Origin: Akebia trifoliata
Taxonomy: Eukaryota > Streptophyta > Magnoliopsida > Ranunculales > Lardizabalaceae
Direction of reading: 5' to 3'
Assembly: GCA_017979445.1 (NCBI GenBank)
Contig: CM030706.1
Location: 8,480,967-8,544,966, forward strand
DNA length: 64,000 nt
Below, piece by piece: positions 9,687 through 21,324 of this stretch (positions within the stretch are counted from its first letter, which is position 1; each line of letters begins with the position of its first letter). Below the pieces are notes generated by a model. It was not told where the DNA came from. It searched no databases and worked only from the letters and a program-made list of their open reading frames with translations. A program made the position numbers and the translations under genes.

Positions 9687-12600
9687 TGTGGCGCCCCGCC
9701 CAACGCTAACACAAATCCCCATGTCAGATCTCGAGGTATTATGTAGCACCTCGAAATTTCGGCATGATCTCCTCTGTTTATGTTAGCATTTCAAGGCGTT
9801 CAACCTGCACCTGATAAACGACATACAATCCTACATACATATACAAAATATAATACTAGCGGAAGCCTATATAAGTCTAATAACGTACGAATTATCAGAG
9901 TGCGGAAGAAGAAAATTTACGGGATTATACAAAATTTTCTCACTCTAACAAGAATCCTAACGCTCAATACAAATCTATAATACTCCTAGACAAATGGAGT
10001 ATAACTCCAATACTTACCAAGTGACAAAGTCTGGCTATCTATTTGACCCACCAGATGATTCTCACTCGTGCTCTATACTTGTCTCGCCAAGCTTTAGATC
10101 TGAAACTAAAAAAAATAGAGAAGGAAAGGGTGAGTAACAAGGGTTACCCAGTAAGGAAGCAACAATTTCTGCCAATAACCTCTCCTAACATGAACGAATA
10201 AACATACTGAATCATTTTAAAATAAACAAAATTTTACAGAAGAAAACTACGATTAACTGGTACATATAGCCAGGGATGAGCAACTAAACATTTTAAAACT
10301 CACATTACATCGATCAGCAGTACTCACTATAACATTCTCTTTTTATACAAATCTAATTGATCAAATGGAAACAATAAACATTCATTTCATCTTATATATC
10401 AAAATAAGCAACAGATACATAATACACAATGGTGGAGTATTGGAATTAGAGAGTTGGGATTCACGACTGGATCGCTCCCAGTCGGGACATGATGTTACAA
10501 TTCTTCTCGGACTTTTAGTTCCTGATTTTGTGGCTGGTCGCTGTTTACCACGCTTGGTTGACCATTTATCCGGCTCAGGCTGGCCGTTTGACGTGACCGT
10601 AAGCAATGGGTCTCTTTTCGATGTGTCAGAACGTTCGACTACTATAGATTGTTAGTGATCACTGACTAATCATCTTCGTCTATGCCTATCAGGCGTACAT
10701 GTGATTCCCAAAGATACAAACCATTCGTATACGACCACCTTTACATTACAAGTTCACTGGTAAAGATAGAGAGGAATAGACCCGGATTCCAGTTGTGAGT
10801 CCACTCTCATACGCGTCCCATACCACGTATGAGTTTGGTGGTCCCTACCGTACATCCCAGGATAGTACACCACTCCGGATGATATGATGCACTATCCCTT
10901 CAGGCATTCACAAACTCTTTAACAGCTCACAAAATAGCTACTTATATATATTATTTTCATTTGAAAACAAAAGAGAAATTAACAATACAAGGTTGAGAAT
11001 AGATATCCAGTTTCCTACCATGCAAGTGTGGCCACCCGGCCTAAAATAAATAACATAACAGAGCGCCTCGCGCTAACAGAAAGTAAATAAACATGCAACC
11101 AGTAACATTATCCCTGGATATCCGTTCACCAACCTGCATACAACACAACAACGTAAAATGCAGACATCACCCTCGGGTGTGACTCTGACATTTTATCGTT
11201 TCATACCCTTTTTCCCTTTTTTCGACTTTTACAGTTTTCAATCTCTTCATAAAATATCCGTTTTCTGATATTCATCAACTCAATATGAGTTCATTGAATA
11301 TTAAATCACATTTTTCAACTATAGAATTTATTTCTATCAATAATATTGAAAAAAAATACAAATTTCATATCAAAACGGGGTCCGAGCAGTGCACAAGACC
11401 CAATTTATGGCAATAACCCGTTAAAATACCCTACCCACGTATAATTTGTTAAAAATACAAGTAAACATATCAATCATGCAATTTCTGGCGTGAATTTTTC
11501 AAATAACAAAATAATTCTATATTTTAAAAATACATCCAAATTTTTTTGATAAAATCCTAAATGCAATTTTCACAATCAACGATTACTAATAGAAATTGAG
11601 AGTTCCTTACAATCACTAGGCGACGGAATTGAAGTACGTGCGCGGAAATCGAGACGATTGGCACGAAAATCGAGGCGGACCGAACTTCGAAGCGGATGAT
11701 TTTTGAAACTGGCTTGGTGGTTTTGAAGATCTCAATGTACTCGTCTCTTCTCCTTTCTACGGCGAAAGACGGTTTGACCCCGAAATCGATGAAAACCGAG
11801 GTCGAAGTTACGAAAATCTCCGTATAAAAATACGGCTGATTTTTGACTATACGGGGTGAAAAAGACGAGAAAACGGAAGGAACTTGGTTGGGTTATGTAG
11901 AGAATGAGGCTGCGGACGTTTCTCCCTTCTGCGTCGGAAGACGATTTGACCCCGAAATGGACGAAATCCGAGGTCAAAATTTTGAAGTTTTCGTATCCAA
12001 ATACGGCTGATTTTTGACGATATCGGGTGAAATAGGAAGTGAAACGAAGAAAGGTTGGGTGGGTTTTGTAGAGAACGTAGCTGCGGACATTTCTCCCTTC
12101 TGTGTCGATCGTCGACGGCGAGCCGTTTGTGAGAGATTTGAGGTGGAAGAATCGAAGGAAAAACAAAATATATTTTTTTTTTTTTCGTTTTTTTTTTTTT
12201 CGCACTGTTTGGACGAGTGGGGAAGATGAGATTAAAAAAAAAATTAAATATTATTTATATAATATTTGGGACGAATTCGGTATTTCGCCTATTGTTTTGA
12301 TCGACGATAACTTGGTCATTCGGTCTCCAAAACTGACAAACGAATACTCTATTTCGCCTAATTTTTCATTCCGGATCTAATGGTATAGTCAATTTCTACA
12401 AATTATGTCTCCATCAAAAATTTACATTTTTGGCCTGACGTGACCCATAAACTTGATGTCGTTTTCGTTTTTGGCGATAATTCAACTTCCTGATCTCCGA
12501 AAATGACAAATAAATAGTCTATGTTGAATAATTTTTCGTTATGAAACCAATGGTATGATCGAATTTTAAAAATTATTACTCCAACAAAAAGTTACTGTTT

Positions 12601-12844
12601 TAGCCTGGTCCGACCCGGTAATCGAGGATTTTGCAACTTTTATATTCGGACTCGCATTTGAGCGTGCTTACAGGCTAAACTATATTTTTCGATCATTTTG
12701 AATCTAATGGTGAGATCAGATTCCATTAAAAATGATCAAAACAAGGTCCCACAGTTTTACCCTAAGTCCCACTTTCAAGATTTTCTTAAAATTCCACTAT
12801 TTATTTGTTCCTCAAGATATGAATTAAAAATTCGGGATTTTACA
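9687..12844. mobile_element. Solo LTR of a large Ty3/gypsy-type element (3158 bp)
   Basis: It begins TGTGGCGCCCCGCCC and ends GGGATTTTACA, the TG...CA form of an LTR. It is flanked by a 5-bp duplication GATCT at 9682-9686 and 12845-12849. No gag, pol, primer site or polypurine tract occurs inside, so it is a solo LTR left by recombination between two LTRs. The great length and the GCGCCCC start recall Del/Tekay chromovirus LTRs; that lineage call is inference. The ORFs inside, including a 157-codon one on the minus strand, are chance or tandem-repeat frames. Confidence 0.82.
11740..12115. repeat. Tandem repeat of about 172 bp within the solo LTR
   Basis: The phrase TTTGACCCCGAAATSGA occurs at about 11773 and again about 172 bp later. 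TACGGCTGATTTTTGAC and TTTCTCCCTTCTG are spaced likewise, giving slightly more than two units. Confidence 0.75.
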
Positions 12845-12849
12845 GATCT

Positions 12850-13046
12850 AGATAAATCTCTGCAATTTAGGGTTCTTAACTGATACGATTAATAAATAAA
12901 CTCTTCAAATTAGGGTTCTTGTTCCATCCATTAATCGATCACCTCAGCTAGTTTCGCATTGATTCTGAAGTAGACGAAGATTTGATGAAATCCCCCATGA
13001 CTAAGTTGTTTTTGCTCTGTTTTCTTATCTACACTTCTTTGAATTT
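12850..13046 (+). other. 5'-UTR-like sequence, part 2
   Basis: It continues the sequence broken by the solo LTR and contains two AATTTAGGGTTCTT / AATTAGGGTTCTT phrases. It ends at the CATCT duplication of the copia element. Confidence 0.35.
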
Positions 13047-13051
13047 CATCT

Positions 13052-13282
13052 TGTTAAATTGAACACAGAGAACACTAACAGAAGCTAACAGTTCTAGGAA
13101 TGGCCTGTCTTTTATTGAAACTTCAACAGGCTTTTATAAAGCCTTACAAATAATAACATAAGCAAAACAAACCACGTTTATAGCCTAGAGACGTGGTAAC
13201 AATTAAGACCTACTCAAACGCAACAACTACCCGAACTACCCTGAAGAATCGGGCTACAGAATAACAAAGTCTGACCTCTTCA
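13052..13282 (-). repeat. 3' LTR of copia A
   Basis: On the minus strand it starts TGAAGAGGTCAGAC and ends AATTTAACA. It matches the other LTR over its full length. Confidence 0.95.
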
Positions 13283-13297
13283 TTCCCTCCCCTAAAC
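13283..13297 (-). promoter_or_regulatory. Polypurine tract of copia A
   Basis: On the minus strand AGGGGAGGGAA directly precedes the 3' LTR, the usual start site of plus-strand DNA synthesis. Confidence 0.85.
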
Positions 13298-13349
13298 TAG
13301 ACTGTCTAAACAACTAGTTTATCACAGATGCATCACAAACTCCAAGCTG

Positions 13350-13976
13350 CTATCTCATTATTTGAAAAGACTCCAATTTCAGTGGCTTGGTGAACACATT
13401 AGCCACTTGATCATGTGTACCACAATGTTTCAAATGCACAACTCCATCATTTGTAAGGTCACGAAGGAAATGAAATTGTACCTGAATATGTTTGCTTCTA
13501 CCATGTAAGACAGGATTCTTGGCTAGCTTAATAGTTGAGCTATTGTCACAAAAAATGACAGTGCTCTCATTTCCTTCATATCCCAACTTCTCCAGCACCC
13601 TCTTCATCCATACTGCTTGAGTTGAACATGCAGTAGCAGCCACATACTCTGCTTCGGTTGTGCTTAAGGCAACAATCGGTTGCTTGCGTGAGGACCAAGC
13701 TACTACAGCTGAGCTTAAGACAAAGGCATAGCCTGAGGTGCTTTTCCTATCTTCCACATCACCAGCATAATCACTATCAGTGAATCCAATTAGCTCCTTA
13801 TTCCCATCCTTCTTATACAATAGTCCAAAGCTAGAAGTTCCTTGTAGATAACGTAGAATTCGTTTGGCAGCCAAGAGATGAAGCTCCGTTGGTTTCGACA
13901 TGTATTTACTGATCAAACTGACTGCATACATAATATCCAGTCTCGTGGCTTTCATATACATCATGCTAACCACCAA
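13350..13976 (-). pseudogene. Copia A: end of RT and RNase H
   Basis: This codes for the C-terminal part of pol. Visible motifs are TRLDIMYAVSLISKYM (end of RT, near residue 12), then FTDSDYAGDVEDRKSTSGY with the first catalytic Asp (residues about 65-83), the STTEAEYVA Glu (about 105), and FCDNSSTIKLAKNPVLHGRSKHI (about 142-165). The family signature VANVFTKPL is near the end. RNase H removes RNA from the RNA:DNA hybrid during reverse transcription. The part is intact in itself, but a TGA at 14064-14066 cuts it from the RT. Confidence 0.92.
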
Positions 13977-14063
13977 TTGTCTGTAATAAGAACCATCTAC
14001 CTCTACTCCATTATCATCTCGAAAAATCTTGGAACCTGGGCAGATTGGATTTTGAACAGAGTT

Positions 14064-15008
14064 TCATTGTTCCATTCCAAATTTCTTTAGAACTTCCAGC
14101 ACATATTTCTTCTGATGAATAAAAATTCCTCCACTAAGCTGCAAAACTTCTATTCCAAGAAAGAACCTCATTTTACCAAGGTCCGACATGTGAAATTCCT
14201 TCATCATTGATCTCTTAAATTCAACAACCATATTCTCATCATCTCCAGCATAAATCAAGTCATCAACATAAAGGCTAATAACCAACAGTTTACCTTGTTT
14301 GTTGACCTTGGTGAAGAGTGTTTGTTCACTTTCACACTTCTCAAACCCTTCGTTCAAAAAATAAGCTTCAATGTGGCTAAACCATGCCCTCGGCGCCTGC
14401 TTGAGCCCATACAATGCTTTATTGAGCTTATAGACTTTGTGCATTGCAGTTTTCACCTCATAGCCTCTTGGTTGATCGACATAAACATCTTCTGTCAAGT
14501 TTCCATGAAGAAAAGCTTATTTAACATCGAGTTGATAAACATACCAGCCTCTTTGTGTAGCTCAAGCAAGAAACATTCGAACAATGTCCATACGTGACAC
14601 TAGTGCATACACTTCTTCATAGTCAATGCCGTACTTCTGTGCGTAGCCCTTGGCAACCAAGCGGGCTTTGTATCTTTCTACCTCACCGTGCTCATTTACC
14701 TTCGTTTTGTAAACCCATTTAACCCCAATCCTTCTAGCACCTGCTGGCAGCTCCGTCAAGTACCATGTATTATTTTTCTTAATGGCGTTTATCTCCGAAT
14801 CCATAACCTCTCTCCATCTTGCATCAACTGCTGCTTCCTCATAACTCGTTGGATCGGTATTGGCAAGAAGTGCCCAGTTAGCCTCAGCATCTTCATCAGA
14901 AAGCTCTTCTCCTGAGACATATTCTCCCATCCACACAGGGGTTCTTATGACCCTTGAGCTCGATCTCACACTTGAAGGTCCAAGAGGTCCAGGAGTTTCT
15001 GGGTTCAC
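14064..15008 (-). pseudogene. Copia A: reverse transcriptase
   Basis: The fingers region carries ARWREVMDSEINAIKKNNTW and IGVKWVYKTKVNEHGEVERY. The palm carries LYGLKQAPRAW and the catalytic YVDDLIYAG. The enzyme would copy the element RNA into DNA in virus-like particles. The frame is interrupted by stops at about 14562 and about 14517, just before the AFLHG segment. It is also offset from the integrase frame, which it overlaps by four bases at 15005-15008, so a frameshift lies near there. All catalytic Asp residues remain visible. Confidence 0.93.
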
Positions 15009-16183
15009 AACGTTTGGTGCAACTTCTTCATTTCATTGCTTCCTGCATTCTCGTCTTCTGACTCATTCGAAATATTCAACTCCTCATCGTCACCCCACTC
15101 CAAATCAAGAGCAATCTCCTCTTCAAAACTTTCATCCCAGTTCCATTTCTTATCTTCCTCAAAGACAACATCCCGACTAATTACTACCTTCTTCAAAACA
15201 GGATCATAAAGTCGATAGGCCTTCGATTCTTCACTCACTCCCAATAGAACACAACTCCGACTTTTGTCTTCCAGCTTCGTTCTTCGTGCATCTTGAACAT
15301 GAGCATGTGCAACACTTCCGAAAACTCTGAAATACGCTACTGAAGGTTTAACTCCACTCCACACCTCTTCCGGTGTCATGTCTATGACGGATAAAGTGGG
15401 GCTCATGTTTAGGACATAGAAACTCCAGTTGACCGCCTCCGACCAAAAGATCTTTGGGACACCTTTCTCAGACAACAAACTCCTCACCATATTCATCCCT
15501 GTCCGATTTTTTCTTTCTGCGACACCATTTTGCTGCGGCGTGTATGCTGCAGTCAATTGCCTTTTAATTCCATTCTCTTTACAGAAATCATTAAACTCAT
15601 TCGAAGTAAATTCCCCACCACGGTCTGTTCTTAAGCACTTAATACCAAGACCTGTTTCTTTTTCTACACAACTCTTAAATAACTTGAAAGAGGTAAATGC
15701 ATCTGACTTATCAATCAGAAAATGTACCCAAGCTTTTCTACTATAATCATCAATAAAGTAGATTAGGTACCTCTTGTGGCTGTTTGAAATGGGAGTAACA
15801 GGCCCACATATATCGGCATGAATGAGTTCAAGTTTTTGAAAAGCTCTCCATGCACTCTTCTTTGGAAAAGAGTCTCGATGTTGCTTTCCTTTTAAGTAAT
15901 CAGTACACACAGCCCTGGTATCACTGATCTTAGGCAAACCCCTCACCATTCCTTTGTGCTGTAATGTTTTGAAGCTTTGGTAACCAAGGTGACCGTACCT
16001 CCTGTGCCAAAGATCAGTCATGTCTTGAGTTGTCGCTTGCAAGCATACCTCATTATTTACGTGTTTCTCTGCTGGCTGTGACTCGGATAGCAATATGAAC
16101 ATTCTATTCGCAGTCATGTCGGTTTTGATGATCAAGCCTCTTGAGGGATGGTAAATTTGACATTTGTTGGATTTAAGTAGCAC
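15005..16183 (-). pseudogene. Copia A: GAG-pre-integrase and integrase
   Basis: It starts with the zinc-binding part: LWHRRYGHLGYQSF (His pair, about residues 58-65) and VCTDYLKGKQH. The second Cys of the usual CxxC is Tyr here, a likely loss of a zinc ligand. The catalytic core has all three acidic residues: HADICGP (Asp), LRTDRGGEF (Asp) and QQNGVAERKNRT (Glu). Integrase inserts the cDNA into host DNA. A TAG at about 16199 separates it from the protease in the same frame. Confidence 0.93.
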
Positions 16184-16198
16184 AGCTAGTCCTTTCTC

Positions 16199-16525
16199 CT
16201 ACAACTGACCAATGCTAAGAAGATGATTCTTTAACTCAGGCACATAGAAGACCTCTGTGATAACATGACTAGTGCTCTCCAGAAACAGTCTCACATTCCC
16301 TTTCCCAACCACATTCATCCTCATATTATTTTCGAGCCTCAAAATTTGTGTGAAACTCTCATCCAAATCACAAAACAAAGAGCGATCACCGCACATATGG
16401 TTACTATAACCAGAATCAAGGAACCATAAATTATTTCGATTACCTCCGTTCATTTCCACATATGCCATAAGCAGTAGTTCCTCTGACTCATCAAACTCCA
16501 CATAGTTAGCCTTCTTTTCCCACAT
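16199..16525 (-). pseudogene. Copia A: aspartic protease
   Basis: The motif LWFLDSGYSNHMCG holds the Asp-Ser-Gly active site of copia proteases, which act as a homodimer and cut the polyprotein. The usual small residue after DSG is Tyr here. VFYVPELKNHLLSIGQL is the standard end of this domain. It is in frame with the zinc knuckle upstream (after a TGA) and with the integrase downstream (after a TAG). Confidence 0.88.
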
Positions 16526-16546
16526 TGGAGAATCATATTGATAATG

Positions 16547-17316
16547 TCAAAGCTGGTGACATTTGTAACACTCAATCGTAGCTTTGTCATAGGTCTGTCG
16601 GCCTCTTCCTCTGCCCCTTCCTCCTCGAAAAATTGTTCTTCCACGCTTTCTTGCATTATAACCTTCGACATGAGTGACTTTGAGTGCTTGTTCTTCCCCA
16701 CTTGAATGCCTCTGAAATTTTTGCTCATGAACTAACAAAGAGCTTTATAATTCATTAACTGACAAGCTCTGATATTCTTCGACTCTTCAATTGAACATAC
16801 AATATAATTGTATTTCTCAAACAGAGAGTGCAGTACCTTTTCAACAATCTTTGCATCCTGCATATCTTCTCCCAAATTGCGCATATTATTTGCAACAATC
16901 ATCACTATTGAGAAGTAATCATTGATTGATTCTCCTAACTTCATCTCGAGCACCTCGAAATCTCTTCTGAGTGTCTGCAGCTGCGCATTTATGACTTTCT
17001 CATTCCCTTGATATCTTATTTTCATCGAATCCCAAATCTGCTTGGCTGTGTCCTTCTGAAGAATGGTTTTCAAAGTAGTCTTATCTATGGCCTGGAAAAG
17101 GTAATTCTTTACCTTTAGATCCTTCAGTTTCTTCTCTGCAAGATCTGTTCTCTGTGCGCCATTAAGAACCTCTCCTCTGGCTGGTTCTATGACTCCTGTC
17201 TCCACCAACGGCCACCATTCCTTCGAGCGAAGCAAATTCTCCATGAGCATAGCCCAATGCTCATAATCACCATCGGATTTAGGAATACTCAACATAGATT
17301 CCTTCTCTGCTGCCAT
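16547..17316 (-). pseudogene. Copia A: gag
   Basis: The ATG at 17314-17316 is 79 bases inside the LTR. The N-terminal part matches plant copia gag: IPKSDGDYEHWAMLMENLL, then KIRYQGNEKVINAQLQTLRR and ESINDYFSIVMIVANNMRNL. A frameshift lies near 16760, where one frame ends soon after ESKNI. The other frame continues (after a TAA) with SSLLVHEQKF, an Arg/Gly-rich stretch and the knuckle IECYKCHQL. The knuckle is spoiled by a TGA in place of its Gly at 16547-16549, and its last Cys is replaced by Ser. Gag forms the particle shell and binds RNA. Confidence 0.9.
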
Positions 17317-17394
17317 CTACACCCTTTTATGTTTCTTCACTTTCTCTCGTGTTTACACTCAAACTTAAGTATCAATCAGGCCCCTATGATATGA

Positions 17395-17406
17395 GCTCTG
17401 ATACCA
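17395..17406 (-). promoter_or_regulatory. Primer binding site of copia A (initiator tRNA-Met)
   Basis: On the minus strand TGGTATCAGAGC follows the 5' LTR after two bases. It is the standard site for initiator methionine tRNA in plant copia elements and fixes the element's orientation. Confidence 0.95.
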
Positions 17407-17408
17407 GA

Positions 17409-17639
17409 TGTTAAATTGAACACAGAGAACACTAACAAAAGCTAACAGTTCTGGGAATGGCCTGTCTTTTATTGAAACTTCAACAGGTTTTTATAATGCC
17501 TTACATATAATAACATAAGCAAAACAAACCACGTTTATAGCCTAGAGACGTGGTAACAACTAAGACCTACTCAAACGCAACAACTACTCGAACTACCCTG
17601 AAGAATCGGGCTATAGAATAACAAAGTCTGACCTCTTCA
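17409..17639 (-). repeat. 5' LTR of copia A
   Basis: 231 bp, 8 differences from the 3' LTR by eye, mostly transitions. Promoter activity would drive minus-strand transcription of gag-pol. Confidence 0.95.
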
Positions 17640-17644
17640 CATCT

Positions 17645-17742
17645 ACGTTGTCTCCAAGTCTGAAACACAACTAACCAATCGAAGAAAAATAAGTTTCAGG
17701 AACGAGAGGCGACTGACGATGCCCTTGGATATCCTGATATGT
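17645..17742 (+). other. Exon-like sequence with splice donor, part 3 of the interrupted leader
   Basis: It resumes the sequence interrupted by copia A. It ends CCTGATAT|GTAAGTTC, a consensus plant splice donor, and a T-rich intron-like stretch follows. It could be a non-coding first exon of a gene or a captured gene fragment. Confidence 0.35.
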
Positions 17743-18935
17743 AAGTTCAATATCTCTTTTTCAATTTTTAGATTATTTTTTTGTTGGAACAACCTGATCA
17801 AATCATGGAAATCCAATCAAATTGTAAAATTTGGTTTTTTTTTTCTTTTTTTGGTGCCATATGGTTTTTTTAATTGACTATCAATGTAATTTTGTTAGAA
17901 ATTAGGGATTCAAAGTTTTTTAATCCAATTTAAGGCTAGTTTTTTTCAAAAGTGAAAATGATCTCTCCCTCTTTTTTTTTAGTTTGTTAGATAATGCTTT
18001 TTGAATCATGGAATTGCATGAAAAAATTTAGCATGAGTTGAGTTACTTCTATAAGCTATTCTTAATTTTCATATTATATCATATATATGATATCTTTCAT
18101 GTTAATCTATTTGTATACCCCTTTCTGTGTTGCTAGATTATTGTTGCAATCTATACTCATTCATGTTTTGTGATCTATCTGAAAATTTATTAGGTAAACA
18201 CTTCATCATAGTTTAGTACAAATTAACTCATTTTTTTCTTTTTATAATTTTTTGGGAATCCGATTTCTTATGAATCAAACTCATTTAGTTGGAGTTCTTT
18301 TTTATGATTTGATGTGCAGTTTTTTCAGTCCTTTATTTATTCCCAAACTGCTATGCTTAATTAATTTGTAGAAGTTGTCCCTTAAAATTTTTCCTCTAAG
18401 TATGCTGGATTGTGATTGAGTCTATGACAAAGAGGGCTTTTATAGTGTTGAAACTTGAAAGTAGTTCCCAATATTTGGAAACAAGAAATGTATGTATAAA
18501 TCTTGTTATACTACTGGGAGTAAAGATTACATAGGAAGACAAGTATAGGTTGCAATGAATTTGTTCTAGTTCGATTCCTATGAAAATAAGAATTATAACC
18601 ACTATGAATAGGATAAGGGGATTTTCAAATGTAACCTTTAGATTATTTTGAGGTACCCTTAATGGTTTCAAAAAGAGACTACTCACAGTTTATTTATTTA
18701 TCTATTATTATTAAATTCTTAACAATTGTATCTTACTTTAATAATTCTTTCTTCATCAATTTCAACAAGTAAGGACACTTAGATAAGAAAATTACCGAAA
18801 GTGATACTCTTTTAATCTCTTTTTCCACCTCTAGCCAATACTTTATGATCTTTCTAAAATATCAATTTACGTTGCAAGCTTGAATAATCTTGTGGCTGGA
18901 AATCAGGGTATATGTTTTTTTTTTTTTTTATTGCT
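17743..18935. other. T-rich intron-like DNA
   Basis: Long T-runs and no reading frame, consistent with a plant intron or decayed intergenic DNA. The 96-codon minus ORF at 18396-18686 has no recognisable domain. Confidence 0.4.
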
Positions 18936-19076
18936 GAATGCACGCGGTTTTGGTATGTGGCTATGTGGCAAGGGCACATAACTGTATCTCGATGAAAAAG
19001 ATCTATGGTTCTGCATTCTTTCCACTCTTGCCACATCAGCTGTGAATCCAACTGCATACCAAAATCTCATGCATTC
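18936..19076. repeat. Imperfect inverted repeat (hairpin), 141 bp
   Basis: GAATGCACGCGGTTTTGGTATG at the left is mirrored by CATACCAAAATCTCATGCATTC at the right. Further in, ATGTGGCAAG pairs with CTTGCCACAT. The arms are about 45-60 bases with bulges. It may be a small MITE or a foldback transcript; no target duplication was found. Confidence 0.6.
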
Positions 19077-19434
19077 ATGAAGACTTTTTTTTTTTAACTT
19101 GGAAGTTTGAAGATGAGTATTGGCAATTTATGAAGTCCTTTGTATTCTATTTTGTGGGTAGGGAGTCCAATTGTTAGTGTGATGGTTTGTAAGATATGTA
19201 TGCATTCTTTGCTCCATTTTTCTCAATCTTTCTTCCCAATGCTTTTGCAATTCATATATGCATTGTTTGCTGCGTCTCCTAGCCTTGTTCATTTTGTTAT
19301 ACAGAAAATAGAAGATAAATATAAAAAAACAAAACATAGACAATTTGTAGGATGGTTGGAAATCAGTATGTCTTCTAGTCATTTTACTTCTTCATGCTTA
19401 TGCTATAACACTTCTTGTCTTTAACTATTTCTAG

Positions 19435-19507
19435 GGATTGCTTGTGCTGCTCTTAAAGGTCTGAAAATGGGTGATAAAACTCTAAATGTCTGCCATGCCA
19501 CTGCCAG
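19435..19507 (+). pseudogene. Isolated exon resembling U2AF large subunit (U2AF65)
   Basis: Reading from 19437 gives IACAALKGLKMGDKTLNVCH followed by ATA. This closely matches the end of RRM2 in plant U2AF65, a splicing factor that binds the polypyrimidine tract, where the segment is known as IACAALNGLKMGDKTLxV. A T-rich tract plus TTTCTAG precedes it and CCAG|GTTGGTG follows, so both splice sites survive. Neighbouring exons of the gene were not found within several kb on either side. Substitutions occur at otherwise conserved positions, for instance VRRA has become VCHA. It is best read as a gene fragment from genomic DNA, perhaps captured by a transposon. Confidence 0.65.
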
Positions 19508-20639
19508 GTTGGTGTTATTTAACTACTTTGTTCAATCTCTTGCCAATTCTTAATTTGGGCTATGCTGTTTTTTCTTCTTTTAGTGTTCCTTATTTGTATG
19601 AAAGAACTATTTGGATTCTCTTGAACAATTAACACCTCTGTTATTCAATAGATTACAAGTAATGCCGTGTTTTCATTGTTATTTAGATGTAACATTTCAA
19701 GGTTGTTGCTTCTTGATTTGTACACATCTACAATGGAGATTTTGACATTTATTTATTGTAGACTTGGTTTGTAAGATCTATTACTATAATTTTTAGATGG
19801 TTGGAGTGTAGAAAAAGAATCTATGTAAGTCGTAGATGTATGCATAAACAATACCAAAAAACAGAAAGTACGTGGTCAAATTACAAAGGATCATCATCTG
19901 TGATGAAAGAAGCAGGCTATAAATAGACAACTGACGTAGGTGACATACTTTTGGTTAATTTCACATTCCAACCATAATTAATTTTGCTTCAATGATCTAT
20001 CTACGGAAGAAAGTTAGTGATCCTTCTGAGCCATCAATTGGGCTAAGATGGTTATTTGGTTTCAAACTTGCTTTTTAACAAAATTTGTTTGGTTAACCTT
20101 TTAGATTTGTGACGGCTAGAACATATTCATATTATACTAGCATGATTACTCCATTGGGGGGTTCACACGTAAGTTCCATTTGATACTTATTTTGTCTCAA
20201 ATGTTAGATGTGATGATTATTTTTCCTCTTTCATTTAAAAAGGCTATGTTATATTCTTAATCCTTGAAGTTCATTGCTACTCTAAACTGGGTCCAATTGT
20301 GATCGGAAAAGAGGGATAAGATTATTCAAGTAATTTTTGTTGTCAATGATCGTTGAGTGTGAGGGATGTGAGCTCTCTCTTTTTTCTCTTTCTATCCTTA
20401 CTAAGTTGCACTCCGTATGCTCCGTCTTTGCACATGGTGCAAACGAACTACACAAGTTAAGGATGTGAGCTCTCTCTTTTTTCTAATCGATTGCTTTTGT
20501 CATCATTTTCTTTGGTGACAAAGCTCTTTTGAGAACTATGTTCTGAATTTTATTGTGGAAAAAAAAGTAGACATACAGTGGTATTAGAGTTTTCTAGTCT
20601 TTGTTTAGGTTGAGTTACATTGTTGGTTATTTAAAACGT
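19508..20639. other. AT-rich DNA with one short direct repeat
   Basis: The phrase GGATGTGAGCTCTCTCTTTT occurs near 20365 and again near 20461. No reading frame or further U2AF exon is seen. Confidence 0.45.
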
Positions 20640-21324
20640 CTTGGCATTTTCATATATATGGTATGTGTTTTTATTTTTTATTTTTTATTTTTATTCTTTT
20701 GGCTTGATTGTGAATCATTTGATTAGATTTTGGGTATTTTATTTTTGATATCTTTTATGATCCATTGAGGGTCACTTGTGATGATCATAAATAATTCAAG
20801 AGTTCAAAAAGTTAATGAATTGAGGATCGAATGATGGGGGTTGAAATAAGGAGCCATGGATTTTTTTTAGAAAAACTTTTTGGATGAAAAAATTTTAGCG
20901 CGTTACTATGCATGGGTGGTGGGTTATGAAAAGAAATTGTTTGTTTTTATGGGTAAGTGATGTGCTTAGTAATAGAAAATTTGTTTTTTTTTTGTTGTTG
21001 TTGTTGTGCGTGATGAGGAGGGATTTCAAAGAAAAAATAGCAAAAAAATAAAAAAATAAAAAAAACAGCACCATTGTGCGTGGTGTGCTATTAGCAAACA
21101 ATTTTTTTTTTTCTTTTTCTATCTTCTTTTCATATGTGCTGAAGGGGCAACAAGAAAAAAATACCTCACACACTCTCTCTGATGTTCAAAACATATACTT
21201 CACCAAGATTGCTATTTGAATCGATAATCGGAGGTGGAAGAAATGACTGGTGCCTTTGATTCTTTGGTAAGACTCATCATCATTGCTAAATCAGATCTTT
21301 CTTTCAAGAAATATTCGATTCGTT
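20640..21324 (+). mobile_element. Ogre-like element C (old host element), leader piece 1
   Basis: Matches the leader after the LTR of copy D (about 62990-63560) in order: GGGTCAYTT, AAATAAT, GAATTGAGGATMGAAT, GGAGCCATGGA / GGAGTCATAGA, TATGCATGGGTG, and a T-rich run with GATGAGGAGGGATTTCAA. It is plus-strand. Copia B interrupts it at 21325. The matching 5' LTR was not found upstream of about 20640, so the left end is lost. Confidence 0.65.

Larger units (their letters stand above)
13052..17639 (-). mobile_element. Ty1/copia retrotransposon A, complete but inactive
   Basis: Two 231-bp LTRs (13052-13282 and 17409-17639) flank a gag-pol region on the minus strand. The 5-bp duplication CATCT lies at 13047-13051 and 17640-17644. 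The order gag, protease, integrase, RT, RNase H is that of copia elements. Read by eye, the LTRs differ at 8 of 231 positions, so the insertion is fairly young. The polyprotein carries two frameshifts and about six premature stops, so the copy cannot act by itself. Confidence 0.95.

Noticed and set aside
10365..10655. Overlapping ORFs on both strands near 10.4-10.65 kb
   Set aside because: Inside the solo LTR, with no recognisable domain or codon bias.
11732..12205. 157-codon minus ORF
   Set aside because: Lies in the 172-bp tandem repeat of the solo LTR; repeated peptide blocks mirror the DNA repeat and no domain is present.
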